A DNA stretch of 64,000 nucleotides. Origin: an uncultured SAR116 cluster alpha proteobacterium. GTDB lineage: Bacteria; Pseudomonadota; Alphaproteobacteria; Puniceispirillales; Marisalimonadaceae. This document shows, in pieces, positions 38,323 to 48,242 of the stretch. The notes beneath the pieces were generated by a model, which saw nothing but the letters and a program-made list of their open reading frames with translations, searched no databases and was not told the DNA's origin. Position numbers and translations under genes: made by a program. The DNA lies in assembly GCA_902539895.1 (NCBI GenBank), contig CACBMD010000002.1:52980-116979 (forward strand). The letters run 5' to 3'. Position 1 is the stretch's first letter; each line of letters begins with the position of its first letter.

Positions 38323-40026
38323 GTGACGACCAAAAAAAAATCAGGTATGTATAAAAATCTTACCAACTATGGGGATAGTGAGTTTTCGATTTTTTTGAGA
38401 AAGGCTTTCATCAAGGGTATGGGTTATTCAGAGGAGATGCTTAATAAGCCTATTATTGGAATCACTAACACTTACAGCGACTATAATCCGTGCCATGGAA
38501 ATGTACCTGATTTAATAAAAAGTGTGAAGGCTGGGATATTATCTTCAGGCGCTATACCATTAGAGTTTCCTACAATAAGTATTCATGAATCTTTTGCTTA
38601 TCCAACTTCTATGTATTTAAGAAACTTAATGTCAATTGATACAGAAGAAATGATGAAAGCCCAGCCAATGGATGCATGTGTTTTAATAGGCGGTTGTGAT
38701 AAAACAGTGCCTGCCCAATTGATGGGTGCGTTTAGTGCAAATATTCCTGCAATACAATTAGTTACTGGACCCATGCTTACTGGATCTCATAGAGGAGAGA
38801 GAGTAGGGGCTTGTACAGATTGTAGAGGTTATTGGGCAAAATTTAGAGCAGAAGAAATAGATCTTGCTGAAATTAATGAAGTTAATAATCAGTTAGTACC
38901 AACTGTTGGAACATGTGGTGTAATGGGTACTGCCAGTACAATGGCACTAATTACTGAAGCTCTTGGCATGATGATATCAAATGGCGCTTCAGCCCCAGCA
39001 GTTTCTGCTGAAAGAAGAAGAATTGCAGAGGAAACTGGTAAAGTAGCTGTTGAAATAGCTAACAAATCATTTAACCCAAAAAGTTTCTTAACTTTAAAAA
39101 ATTTCAAAAATGCATTGACTGTTTTGTCTGCAATTGGCGGATCAACTAATGGAATAGTTCATTTGACAGCTATGGCTGGTAGACTTGGGATAGATATTGA
39201 CCTTAACGAATTTGATAAAATGACAAAAGACACACCCATGATTGTTGACTTAAAGCCGTCTGGTTCTGGTTATATGGAAGATTTGTTTAAATCAGGAGGA
39301 CTTCCCAGAATTTTAAATGAACTAAAAGACTACCTTTACTTGGATGCTATTACAGTTACTGGAGAAACTATTCAAGAAATTATTGACAAAAATAACTATA
39401 ATTGGAAACAAGAAGTAGTAAGAAATGCTGAAGATCCTATTTTTGATAAGGGAAGTATTGCGGTATTAAAAGGAAACCTTGCTCCAGGATCTGCTATAAT
39501 TAAACAATCAGCAGCAAGTAAAGAACTGTTAGCTCATGAAGGTGTTGTTGAGGTATTTGAAAATCTTGAAGATTTAGCGAATAGAATTGATAGTGATGAT
39601 TTAAATGTTACTAAAGACAGTATTCTTCTTCTTAAAAACATTGGTCCAATAGGTGCGCCAGGTATGCCTGAAGCTGGCTTAATACCTATTCCAAAAAAAT
39701 TAGCCAAGCAAGGCGTTAAGGATATGGTAAGAATTTCTGATGGAAGAATGAGTGGCACTGCAGCAGGTACAATTATTTTACATGTTTGTCCTGAAGCTGC
39801 TGCTGGCGGTACTTTAGGCATTGTAAAGAGTGGAGATATTATAAAATTAGATGTTAAAAAAAGATCATTAGAACTTAAGTTATCTGATGAAGAAATTGCT
39901 TCAAGAAAAAAAAGCAAAAAAAGTAATAAAGAAATTAAAAGAAGAGGGTATGATAAAATATTCCATGAAAGTGTACTTCAAGCAGACAAAGGAGCCGACT
40001 TTGATTTTTTAAGATCTATAAAATAA
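38323..40026 (+). CDS. IlvD/Edd-family dehydratase (sugar-acid or dihydroxy-acid dehydratase)
   Basis: 567 aa; GITNTYSDYNPCHGNVPDL, CVLIGGCDKTVPAQLMGA, VGTCGVMGTASTMALITEALGM, DGRMSGTAAGTIILHVCPEAA. Confidence 0.92.
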   Translation: MTTKKKSGMYKNLTNYGDSEFSIFLRKAFIKGMGYSEEMLNKPIIGITNTYSDYNPCHGNVPDLIKSVKAGILSSGAIPLEFPTISIHESFAYPTSMYLRNLMSIDTEEMMKAQPMDACVLIGGCDKTVPAQLMGAFSANIPAIQLVTGPMLTGSHRGERVGACTDCRGYWAKFRAEEIDLAEINEVNNQLVPTVGTCGVMGTASTMALITEALGMMISNGASAPAVSAERRRIAEETGKVAVEIANKSFNPKSFLTLKNFKNALTVLSAIGGSTNGIVHLTAMAGRLGIDIDLNEFDKMTKDTPMIVDLKPSGSGYMEDLFKSGGLPRILNELKDYLYLDAITVTGETIQEIIDKNNYNWKQEVVRNAEDPIFDKGSIAVLKGNLAPGSAIIKQSAASKELLAHEGVVEVFENLEDLANRIDSDDLNVTKDSILLLKNIGPIGAPGMPEAGLIPIPKKLAKQGVKDMVRISDGRMSGTAAGTIILHVCPEAAAGGTLGIVKSGDIIKLDVKKRSLELKLSDEEIASRKKSKKSNKEIKRRGYDKIFHESVLQADKGADFDFLRSIK

Positions 40027-40030
40027 ATCA

Positions 40031-40933
40031 TTAATATAATTTAATATATTTTTTCATATGAGGATAAGTTTGAAAATAACTTTCGTGAAAAATATTAGTA
40101 ACACTTTTAAACTTCTCTAAGCTTGTTTCATCAATAGTATGGATTTTAATATTTTCTGACTTTAATTTTTTAATTAAAATATCATCTTCATTAATAGCTA
40201 ATTTTCTTTGATAATCAGTTACTTCTTTTGATTTTTTAATTAAGAATTTCTTGTTTAAATTTGTCAATTTATCAAAATAATCATTATTGATAACAAATAA
40301 ACAAAAACCAAACATATGTGATGTTAAAGTTACGAATTTCTGTTTTTTATAAACTTCAAAATTCCAGTAATTAGTTAAAGGATTTTCTTGTGCATCTATA
40401 TCATTATTTTCAATAGCTATTTTAAAATCCCTAACGTCTAGTGGTTTAGGTGCAAATCCTAATTTTTTAAAAATTTTTATATGAAGTGGGCTAGGGGTAG
40501 TCCGAATTACCTGTCCTTTGCAATCAGAGAGATTTTTGATTGATTTTAATTTAGAACTTATATGTCTAATGCCATTATCCCAAAAACCTAATAGTTTTAA
40601 ATTTTTATCTTTTAATTTACCATCTATATAACTAAAGAAATCTGATTTTAATGAATTGTATGCTTCATTTCTGTTATTAAACAGATAAGGTAAATCTAAA
40701 ATTTTGATTTCTGGTAATATTTTCTCAAAATAGCTAGATAACAAGTAAGAAACATGTATTTCTTCGTGTTGTGTTTTCTCAATTAAACTTGAAGCTTTAT
40801 CTCCATCTATAGTGACATCCATTTTAAAATCAATAACAAAATTATTGCTTATTTCACTAATAAAAAATTCAATAGATCTGGTATGCAGTGATGCAGAACC
40901 TTGATAACCACCAATAATTATATTTTGTTTCAA
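40031..40933 (-). CDS. Orphan DctP-like TRAP binding protein without apparent signal peptide
   Basis: 300 aa; IIIGGYQGSASLHTRSIEFF, ILDLPYLFNNRNEAYNSL, LKLLGFWDNGIRHISS, KIFKKLGFAPKPLDVRDFKIAIENNDIDAQENPLTNYW; TTG start preceded by in-frame TAG. Confidence 0.82.
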   Translation of the reverse strand: MKQNIIIGGYQGSASLHTRSIEFFISEISNNFVIDFKMDVTIDGDKASSLIEKTQHEEIHVSYLLSSYFEKILPEIKILDLPYLFNNRNEAYNSLKSDFFSYIDGKLKDKNLKLLGFWDNGIRHISSKLKSIKNLSDCKGQVIRTTPSPLHIKIFKKLGFAPKPLDVRDFKIAIENNDIDAQENPLTNYWNFEVYKKQKFVTLTSHMFGFCLFVINNDYFDKLTNLNKKFLIKKSKEVTDYQRKLAINEDDILIKKLKSENIKIHTIDETSLEKFKSVTNIFHESYFQTYPHMKKYIKLY

Positions 40934-40943
40934 AGTAGACTAC

Positions 40944-42023
40944 TTATTTAATTTTAAATAATGAACAAGCATTACCACCAGTAATCATCTCAATTTGATC
41001 TTTTGAAAGCCCTTCAGTTCCCATAACATGTTCTATGGGGTCATCTTCAGCCATATCATATGGGTAGTCAGTTCCCATAATAATATGATCAGCACCATAT
41101 TTATCAATAAGATACTTTAGTTGATCAAATGAAAAGACTACAGTATCAAAATACATTCTTTTAAGGTAATCGGATGGCTTGTGTTTGAGATTATTGCCTC
41201 TACAATCAGGTCTAGCACCCCATGCATGATCAATCCTTGCCGAATATGCCGGAAGATAACCACCACCATGAGCAGCAAAAAGTTTTAAATTTGGATTTTT
41301 TTCCATTGTTCCATCAAAAATTAAATGATGAATGGCTGCAGTAGTATCCATTGGATTTCCAATTATATTAATGAAATAATGATCTTTTAATCTTTCTCCT
41401 TCAGGATAACCATTTGGATGAAGAAAAATAGGGATATCTAATTTTGTGGCTGTTTCCCAAACACCATCATAAGAAGGGTGTGATAACTCTTTTCCGTCTT
41501 GAAATGTAATAACCTGAAAGCCTCTTATATCAAGTTCATTTACACATCTTTCCATTTCTTTGGCAGCTATATCACCGTTCTGCATTGGAAGAGTTCCTAA
41601 TGCAACAAACCTATCTTTTCGATTATTAGCTGTTTCTGAAAGTTTATTATTAATAGTTTCTATGGCTTTATATGCAACTTCACTTTTTACATTACAATAA
41701 TGCTGGAAGGGAACTGGTATCAGAACTTGTAGATCAATACCTTGTGAGTCCATTTTTTTTAATCTTGTTTCAATATTAGTTAAATCCATAAATCTATCTT
41801 TAACCTGCTGAATATTTTGATTTGTGGTAATTAGGTTGGCATGTCTAAAAGCAGGGATGTCTTGTTGATCAAATAATCCTTGGACTAGGTCAGCCGCTTC
41901 TTGAACATGAAGATGACAATGGGCATCTACAGTTTTAGAAGAAGGTCTTATCTCTATACCTGGTTTTCGGTGTTTTCTTCCTGAAGTTGAACCATAAGGC
42001 TTAATAGACATTAATATCTCCAT
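40944..42023 (-). CDS. Amidohydrolase family protein (ACMSD/2-pyrone-type)
   Basis: 359 aa; VDAHCHLHVQEAADL, LPMQNGDIAAKEMERCVNELDIRGFQV, FAAHGGGYLPAYSARIDHAW, IIMGTDYPYDM. Confidence 0.9.
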   Translation of the reverse strand: MEILMSIKPYGSTSGRKHRKPGIEIRPSSKTVDAHCHLHVQEAADLVQGLFDQQDIPAFRHANLITTNQNIQQVKDRFMDLTNIETRLKKMDSQGIDLQVLIPVPFQHYCNVKSEVAYKAIETINNKLSETANNRKDRFVALGTLPMQNGDIAAKEMERCVNELDIRGFQVITFQDGKELSHPSYDGVWETATKLDIPIFLHPNGYPEGERLKDHYFINIIGNPMDTTAAIHHLIFDGTMEKNPNLKLFAAHGGGYLPAYSARIDHAWGARPDCRGNNLKHKPSDYLKRMYFDTVVFSFDQLKYLIDKYGADHIIMGTDYPYDMAEDDPIEHVMGTEGLSKDQIEMITGGNACSLFKIK

Positions 42024-42219
42024 CTAAATTAAATTATATTCAGATTATATTATAAATTTATTAGACACAATTCATTAGAAATTTTTTAATTATTTATTCA
42101 ATTTTAACTTTGAATAAATTATATAATACATTGTTTTTATTTGTTTATATTTGTAGTTTAACAATATAATTGAAGTGGGTGACGTGATATACTGTGCAAT
42201 AAATAAATTATTTTTGTCG

Positions 42220-42235
42220 CATAATATATATTATG
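42220..42235. promoter_or_regulatory. Perfect 16-bp palindrome, candidate regulator operator upstream of the amidohydrolase operon
   Basis: CATAATATATATTATG in the about 215-bp gap upstream of minus-strand 42023 start. Confidence 0.35.
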
Positions 42236-42239
42236 TAAA

Positions 42240-43028
42240 TTAAATATCAATAACTAATCCATCATATGCTGGAAATGTATTTGGCGGACATAATTTGGTT
42301 ACAACATCATGATCTGATTCAGGACTTAAATGAGTTAGATAAGCTACATCTGGATTTAACTTTGCAATCCATTCAAATGATAAATCAAAATGTGCGTGAG
42401 CCATATGCGGTGACTGACGTAAGCCTGTTATTATTAAAACTTTCATTTCACGTAAGTATTCAAAACTTTTTTCTGGAAACCCTACTACGTCAGTACAATA
42501 TGCAAATACGTCATTAAAAATAAAACCCAATGTATCTATTACACCATGATTTTGTTTAATAGCATTAATTTTAATATCATTTATAGTAATCTCTTCAAAA
42601 TAATCTATTTCATGTAACTCTAATGGTGGCTGAAAGTAAGACTGCGATGTCTCAGATTTATTAAATAAGTAATTAAATCTTTTAAGTAAAAAGCTTGATG
42701 TTTCTTTATTAGTAAAAATTTTAATTTTTTCTCTATTGTAAAAATAAAAAGGACGTAATTCGTCTAACCCTGATACATGGTCCGAATGACTATGTGTAAT
42801 AAGCACTGCATCTAATTTTTGAATATTATGTTCTATAAGTTGGTTTTTTATATCAGGCCCAGCATCTATTAATATAGTTGTATTTTTACTTTGTATGAGA
42901 ACAGCACATCTTTGTCTTTTATTTTTTGGATTAGATGGATCGCATTTACCCCAGCCTAATTGACCTAAAGCAGGAATTCCAACCGATGTACCTGTACCCA
43001 ATACAGTAATTTTTATATTATTGCTCAT
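42240..43028 (-). CDS. MBL-fold metallohydrolase (PhnP-like phosphodiesterase)
   Basis: 262 aa; VLGTGTSVGIPALG, DAVLITHSHSDHVSGLDELRPFY, HMAHAHFDLSFEW, LTHLSPESDH. Confidence 0.9.
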   Translation of the reverse strand: MSNNIKITVLGTGTSVGIPALGQLGWGKCDPSNPKNKRQRCAVLIQSKNTTILIDAGPDIKNQLIEHNIQKLDAVLITHSHSDHVSGLDELRPFYFYNREKIKIFTNKETSSFLLKRFNYLFNKSETSQSYFQPPLELHEIDYFEEITINDIKINAIKQNHGVIDTLGFIFNDVFAYCTDVVGFPEKSFEYLREMKVLIITGLRQSPHMAHAHFDLSFEWIAKLNPDVAYLTHLSPESDHDVVTKLCPPNTFPAYDGLVIDI

Positions 43029-43813
43029 TGACTAATCTTATCAAAAATTTTAAATGAATTCATGTACAATTGATCAATAAATTTAGAAAATTCACAATTT
43101 CTAATTTCAGCCAAATACTTTGCAGTTATTGAACAATTTTTTGGTTCATTTACAGAACCTCTTAGTGGCGTTGGAGATAAGTAAGGTGCATCTGTTTCCA
43201 CAAGAATTTTATCATCAGGAATTAACGTAGCAATTTCTTGAATTAATTTTGCAGATTTAAATGTAACAATTCCAGAAAAAGAAATATAAAAACCTAAATT
43301 AATCCCACATAAAGCAAGATCTTTTCCTGAACTAAAACAATGAAGAATTGCTCTAAAAGGTCCGTTTTTGTATTCATTCTCTAAAATATTAATCATATCT
43401 TTATCAGCATCTCTTGCATGAATAATTAATGGTAAATTAGTTGCCCTAGATACGTTAATTTGAGTAATAAAAGACGCCTTTTGCTCTGCTTTAATATCAT
43501 TTCCATAATGATAATCTAGTCCACACTCCCCTATCCCAACACATTTTTTATTTTTTGATAAATTAAGCATCATTTCATAATTTGAATTATTTTTATCCTT
43601 TAAAACCTCATTTGGATGGACACCAACAGTATGATAAACTTCTCCATAATTTTTGGATATTTCAATTATTTTATCAATTTTATTTAGGTTTGTTGATATG
43701 GTGACAATTCTTTTAACATTATTTTCCAAGGCATTTTTTAAGACCTCATCTAGTCTATTATATAACTCTGGAAAATCTAAATGTGCATGTGTATCAATTA
43801 AATAATTTTTCAT
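43025..43813 (-). CDS. tatD: TatD-family deoxyribonuclease
   Basis: 262 aa; LIDTHAHLDFPEL, GECGLDYHYG, HARDADKDMINIL, LVETDAPYLSPTPLRG. Confidence 0.94.
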   Translation of the reverse strand: MKNYLIDTHAHLDFPELYNRLDEVLKNALENNVKRIVTISTNLNKIDKIIEISKNYGEVYHTVGVHPNEVLKDKNNSNYEMMLNLSKNKKCVGIGECGLDYHYGNDIKAEQKASFITQINVSRATNLPLIIHARDADKDMINILENEYKNGPFRAILHCFSSGKDLALCGINLGFYISFSGIVTFKSAKLIQEIATLIPDDKILVETDAPYLSPTPLRGSVNEPKNCSITAKYLAEIRNCEFSKFIDQLYMNSFKIFDKISQ

Positions 43814-43828
43814 TTTAAGAAAGCAACT

Positions 43829-45343
43829 TTAAATTCTTGGAAATAATGGACTCGGAAGTGAGATTTTAATATTACCTTTTAAAATGAAACCTACAGATTC
43901 TAATTTACGTTGATCACGTGGTATTTTTATATGATCAAGTATTTTTTCAGCAGTATCTGGTATAAATGGCTGAAGTAAAATAGATATTTGTCTTATGGTT
44001 TCAACTAAAGTAAATAAAACTACTTCCATACGTTCAAAGTTATTTTTCTTTAATGCCCATGGTGCTTGTTCATCAACATATTTATTAGCATTAGAAATAA
44101 TTACCCAAATGTTTTTCAAATATTGATCAAATTTTTGTTCGTCGATTAAGATTCTATAATCATTCAAGCTATTTTTAATTGAATTAATTAATGTTAAATC
44201 TTCTATATTAAAATTATTTGGTTTTAAAGGTATTTTTTCATTACAATTTTTAAAAATCATGGAAACAACTCTTTGAAATAAATTTCCATAACTATTAGCT
44301 AGGTCACTGTTTATTCTATTTATTAGTTGAGAATTAGAAAAATCACCGTCATTTCCAAATGGTACTTCTCTTAACAAAAAATATCTAATTTGATCAATGC
44401 CATATTTATCAACTAATTGAAAAGGATCAATTACATTACCTAATGATTTAGAAATTTTATTTCCTTCATTGGTCCACCAACCATGAGCAAAGACTTTTTT
44501 TGGCAAAGGTAAATCTGCAGCCATGAGAAATGCAGGCCAGTAAACTGCATGAAATCTAATAATATCTTTCCCAACCATATGTATATCAGCAGGCCAAAAT
44601 TTTTTAAAAACTTCATCATTTTTTTCATTTGAATACTCACATGCAGATAAATAGTTTGTAAGAGCATCCAACCAAACGTACATTATATGATTTTTATCGT
44701 TTGGAACTTTCACTCCCCAAGAAAAACTAGTCCTACTTATTGACAAATCTTTTAAACCACTTTTCACAAAGCTTATAACTTCATTTCTTCTAGATTTGGG
44801 AGATATGAAATCTTTATTACTTTCATAAAATTCAAGAAGTTTTTTTTCCCATTTTGAAAGATTAAAAAAATAAGATGGCTCTTCAACCCATACAACAGGA
44901 GCGCCAGACGGAGCTTTCCCATCCACAATTTCAGACTCTGAAAAAAAAGCTTCATCTCGAACCGCGTACCAACCAGAATATTTATCTAAGTAAATATTTC
45001 CATTGTTGAGAAGCTTTTTCCAAATTTTTTGACATGATTTGATGTGTTTTTCTTCAGTAGTTCTTATAAATGAATCATTTGAAAAATTCATGCAATTAAG
45101 TAAATTTTTAAAATTTTCAGAAACCTTATCCACAAATTCTTTAGGGTTTACACCATTATTTTTTGCTGCTGCCTCAACTTTTTGTCCATGTTCATCTGTT
45201 CCAGTTAAGAAAAAAACTTCATATTCATCAAGACGCTTAAACCTAGCAATTACATCAGACGCTAGCGTTGTATATGCATGGCCAATATGAGGCACATCAT
45301 TAACATAATAAATTGGTGTAGTAATATAATATGTTGATCTCAT
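43829..45343 (-). CDS. metG: Methionyl-tRNA synthetase
   Basis: 504 aa; YYITTPIYYVNDVPHIGHAYTTLASDVIARF, FLTGTDEHGQKVE, VWLDALTNYLSA, KISKSLGNVIDPF. Confidence 0.96.
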   Translation of the reverse strand: MRSTYYITTPIYYVNDVPHIGHAYTTLASDVIARFKRLDEYEVFFLTGTDEHGQKVEAAAKNNGVNPKEFVDKVSENFKNLLNCMNFSNDSFIRTTEEKHIKSCQKIWKKLLNNGNIYLDKYSGWYAVRDEAFFSESEIVDGKAPSGAPVVWVEEPSYFFNLSKWEKKLLEFYESNKDFISPKSRRNEVISFVKSGLKDLSISRTSFSWGVKVPNDKNHIMYVWLDALTNYLSACEYSNEKNDEVFKKFWPADIHMVGKDIIRFHAVYWPAFLMAADLPLPKKVFAHGWWTNEGNKISKSLGNVIDPFQLVDKYGIDQIRYFLLREVPFGNDGDFSNSQLINRINSDLANSYGNLFQRVVSMIFKNCNEKIPLKPNNFNIEDLTLINSIKNSLNDYRILIDEQKFDQYLKNIWVIISNANKYVDEQAPWALKKNNFERMEVVLFTLVETIRQISILLQPFIPDTAEKILDHIKIPRDQRKLESVGFILKGNIKISLPSPLFPRI

Positions 45344-45361
45344 TTAATACCTTCTGAATAA

Positions 45362-46414
45362 CTATATACCAGATAATTCTTTTAATGAGGAAATTAAAAC
45401 ATCTGATTTGTTTAAGTTTACTACATTAGCTAGGTGCATATTTTTATTAATTTTAGAATGTAAATCTACAATCTGTTTAGTGTTTTTATTAATTGAAATT
45501 TTTTGTATTAATTCTTTTTCCTTATCAAGGGTATAGTCAATGTGATTTTGATGTTCAATATAAAATATAGTTTTTTTAATTAAATCATTAATTACCAAGT
45601 TCATGACATTAATTAAAAAAATATTATCTTTTGTATTTAATGCTTCGACAATATTTTCTTTTAGGTTTAGATGTCTAGTAGAATTAATAAGATCATCCAA
45701 TAAATTTTTATAAAATACAAAAATATTATTTTTTATAATATTTTCTGCCATTCCAGGAGATCCAAAAGAGATATTATTTATAAATCGTAATTCCTCTTTT
45801 GATTTATCTTCATATTCATCACATATAAATTTATTAAATTCAGATTTACTTAATGAATTTACGTAGAAAAAAGCACATCTTGACTTTATTGTTTCTAGTA
45901 AATTGGCTGGATTATGTGAAATTATAAATAAATATGAGCTTTTTGATAATTCTTCTATTGTTTTCAAAAGTAAATTTTGAGAATTTATACTCAAATCTTC
46001 AATAGTGTCAATAATTCCAATTTTTATTCTTGAAATTGAATCTGTTTTATAAAAAAAATTTTTAAATTTTCTAACATTCTCAATTGGTATAGTTTTACCA
46101 ATTTTTTTTTCCTCGTCATTCAGGTAAAAAAAGTCTGGATGAGAATTATTGTCAAATAAATAAAAAGATTTTGTTGTTTTTAGTTGATCAAAATTCAATT
46201 TATTATTTTCAAAAAAATCTAAATTTATTTCTTTTGTAATTTCTAAATTGCACAAAATAAATTTTGCTAAGTTGAGTACAAAATTTCTTTTACCTAACCC
46301 TTTTGGACCTCCAATTATAATAGTATTTATTTTTTTTGTGCATATAATTGCAAAAATTTCTTTTTGTAATTTTAGACTTAAAAAATATTTTTGATTTATT
46401 AGAGAGTTAATCAT
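45362..46414 (-). CDS. holB: DNA polymerase III delta' subunit-like AAA protein
   Basis: 350 aa; GGPKGLGKRNFVLNLAKFIL, SQNLLLKTIEELSKSSYLFIISHNPANLLETIKSRC; next to tmk. Confidence 0.85.
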   Translation of the reverse strand: MINSLINQKYFLSLKLQKEIFAIICTKKINTIIIGGPKGLGKRNFVLNLAKFILCNLEITKEINLDFFENNKLNFDQLKTTKSFYLFDNNSHPDFFYLNDEEKKIGKTIPIENVRKFKNFFYKTDSISRIKIGIIDTIEDLSINSQNLLLKTIEELSKSSYLFIISHNPANLLETIKSRCAFFYVNSLSKSEFNKFICDEYEDKSKEELRFINNISFGSPGMAENIIKNNIFVFYKNLLDDLINSTRHLNLKENIVEALNTKDNIFLINVMNLVINDLIKKTIFYIEHQNHIDYTLDKEKELIQKISINKNTKQIVDLHSKINKNMHLANVVNLNKSDVLISSLKELSGI

Positions 46415-47081
46415 TTATAGTTAATAATTTTTTTACATAAGAGCTAATTTCATTTGAAATAAAATCTTTGGTATTGTCTGCATTAATTTTAATGATACGA
46501 TTTGGATCTCTTTTTTGTAAGGCATTAAACCCTTTTAAAATTTTTTGATGATAATTTAATCCTAAATTCTCAAATCTGTTTTCAACAAAGTTTTTTCTTT
46601 TTAAAGTTCTTTTCAGACCTTTTTGCGAAGACAAATTTAAGAAAAAGGTTATGTCTGGATATAAATCGTAACAATATTTTTTGTGTAACTCTAACAAATC
46701 TTTTTCACTTACTTCTCCTACTAATCCTTGATATACAATTGTAGAATCTATAAATCTATCACACAAAACCACAGAGCCATTTTTAATTGCTGGTAATATA
46801 ATTTTATTTACATGTTCGCGTCTTATAGCGTTAAAAATTAATGCTTCTGAAAAAGGATCCCATGCATTTTTATCCCCAGCTACTAGAAATTTTCTTAATT
46901 CTTCTGCTTCTTTGGTTCCGCCAGGTTCTCTCGTAGACACAACATTAAATCTATTACTTATAAGATCTTTTCTTAATAAATCTATTTGTGTACTTTTTCC
47001 AACTCCCTCACCACCCTCAAATGAAATAAAAACACCTTTTCTTGAATTTAAAGTCTTATTAATTTGCACCAATGTCTCCAT
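46407..47081 (-). CDS. tmk: Thymidylate kinase
   Basis: 224 aa; FISFEGGEGVGKSTQIDLLRKDL, TREPGGTKEAEELR, CDRFIDSTIVYQG. Confidence 0.95.
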   Translation of the reverse strand: METLVQINKTLNSRKGVFISFEGGEGVGKSTQIDLLRKDLISNRFNVVSTREPGGTKEAEELRKFLVAGDKNAWDPFSEALIFNAIRREHVNKIILPAIKNGSVVLCDRFIDSTIVYQGLVGEVSEKDLLELHKKYCYDLYPDITFFLNLSSQKGLKRTLKRKNFVENRFENLGLNYHQKILKGFNALQKRDPNRIIKINADNTKDFISNEISSYVKKLLTIND

Positions 47082-48225
47082 AAAGTAAAAACTTTAAAAT
47101 AGATTTTACTCTAATCAAAGATGACATTTTAGCTACATCCTCAGATGATATTAAGTTTTCTTGAAAGGTTTGTTGCCCAGGTATATTAATGTAAATTTTT
47201 CCAAGAACAGAACCTTTTGTAATCGGGGCAGAAATGGGGTTCATCCATTCTAGCTTAATTTTAGTTTTATTTAATTCAAAAGGTGAAATAATTTTTTTGA
47301 AGGGCTTGCTAGCAATTAAATTGACTACGTTTTTTTTTCCCAACCATACATCAGCCTCAACAAGACTTTTTTGATTACTAAATAAAGATAATAAAGTTGT
47401 TTCTCTAAATACTATGTTAAAGAGTCTTTTGCTTTCAAATTTCCTTTTTTTCTTGCTATTTAATCCATTTATAACAATTGTAACCCTTCTATCATTTTTT
47501 TTTATTGAACCTATTAAACCATATCCAGACTCATTTGTATGCCCTGTTTTAAGACCATCCGCTCCGTTCATAGTATATAGTAATGGGTTTCTATTTGATT
47601 GTTTAATTTTGTTATATGTAAAGATTTTCTCTTGATATAACTTGTATAACTCAGGAAAATCGTCAATTATTCTTTTTGTAAGAATAACTAGATCTCTAGA
47701 AGTTGTTTGCAAATCAGGATGAGGCCAGCCTGTGGAATTAGTGAAATATGTATCTTTCATACCTAATGTTTTAGCATATCTATTCATTTCTCTTGCGAAA
47801 GCTTCTTCATCACCAGAGACACCTTCGGCTAAAACAACAGCAGCATCATTTCCTGATTGAACAATCAAACCTAGTAACAAGTCTTTTATTGTAACGTTAC
47901 TATTTAATTCTAGAAAAGATCTAGATCCACCCATTCTCCATGCTTTATCTGATACTAAAAAAGTGTCTGACATATTTAAAGATTTATCTTTAATTCGATC
48001 AAATACTATATAAGAAGTCATGACTTTTGCCATTGATGCAGGTTTCATAAGCTGATCTGCATTTTTTTCAAACAATACTTCGTTAACTTCATGATCATAA
48101 ATAATCACTTGTTTTGCAGGAGTTTTTATATCTAAAATTTTTGAAAAACTTTCTTTGATATTTACAAAACATAAAATTATAAAAGTAGAAATTAGAATGA
48201 TTGGAAATTTACAAATATTTGACAT
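47059..48225 (-). CDS. dacC: D-alanyl-D-alanine carboxypeptidase (PBP5/6 family)
   Basis: 388 aa; LMKPASMAKVMTSYIVFD, IVQSGNDAAVVLAEGVSG, GADGLKTGHTNESGYGLIGS. Confidence 0.93.
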   Translation of the reverse strand: MSNICKFPIILISTFIILCFVNIKESFSKILDIKTPAKQVIIYDHEVNEVLFEKNADQLMKPASMAKVMTSYIVFDRIKDKSLNMSDTFLVSDKAWRMGGSRSFLELNSNVTIKDLLLGLIVQSGNDAAVVLAEGVSGDEEAFAREMNRYAKTLGMKDTYFTNSTGWPHPDLQTTSRDLVILTKRIIDDFPELYKLYQEKIFTYNKIKQSNRNPLLYTMNGADGLKTGHTNESGYGLIGSIKKNDRRVTIVINGLNSKKKRKFESKRLFNIVFRETTLLSLFSNQKSLVEADVWLGKKNVVNLIASKPFKKIISPFELNKTKIKLEWMNPISAPITKGSVLGKIYINIPGQQTFQENLISSEDVAKMSSLIRVKSILKFLLYGDIGAN

Positions 48226-48242
48226 TTAAAACCTCAAGTGAC

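Noticed and set aside
39534-39917. 127-aa minus-strand ORF inside the IlvD/Edd gene
   Set aside because: Antisense to a well-supported CDS, no recognisable domain; explained by codon bias on the coding strand.
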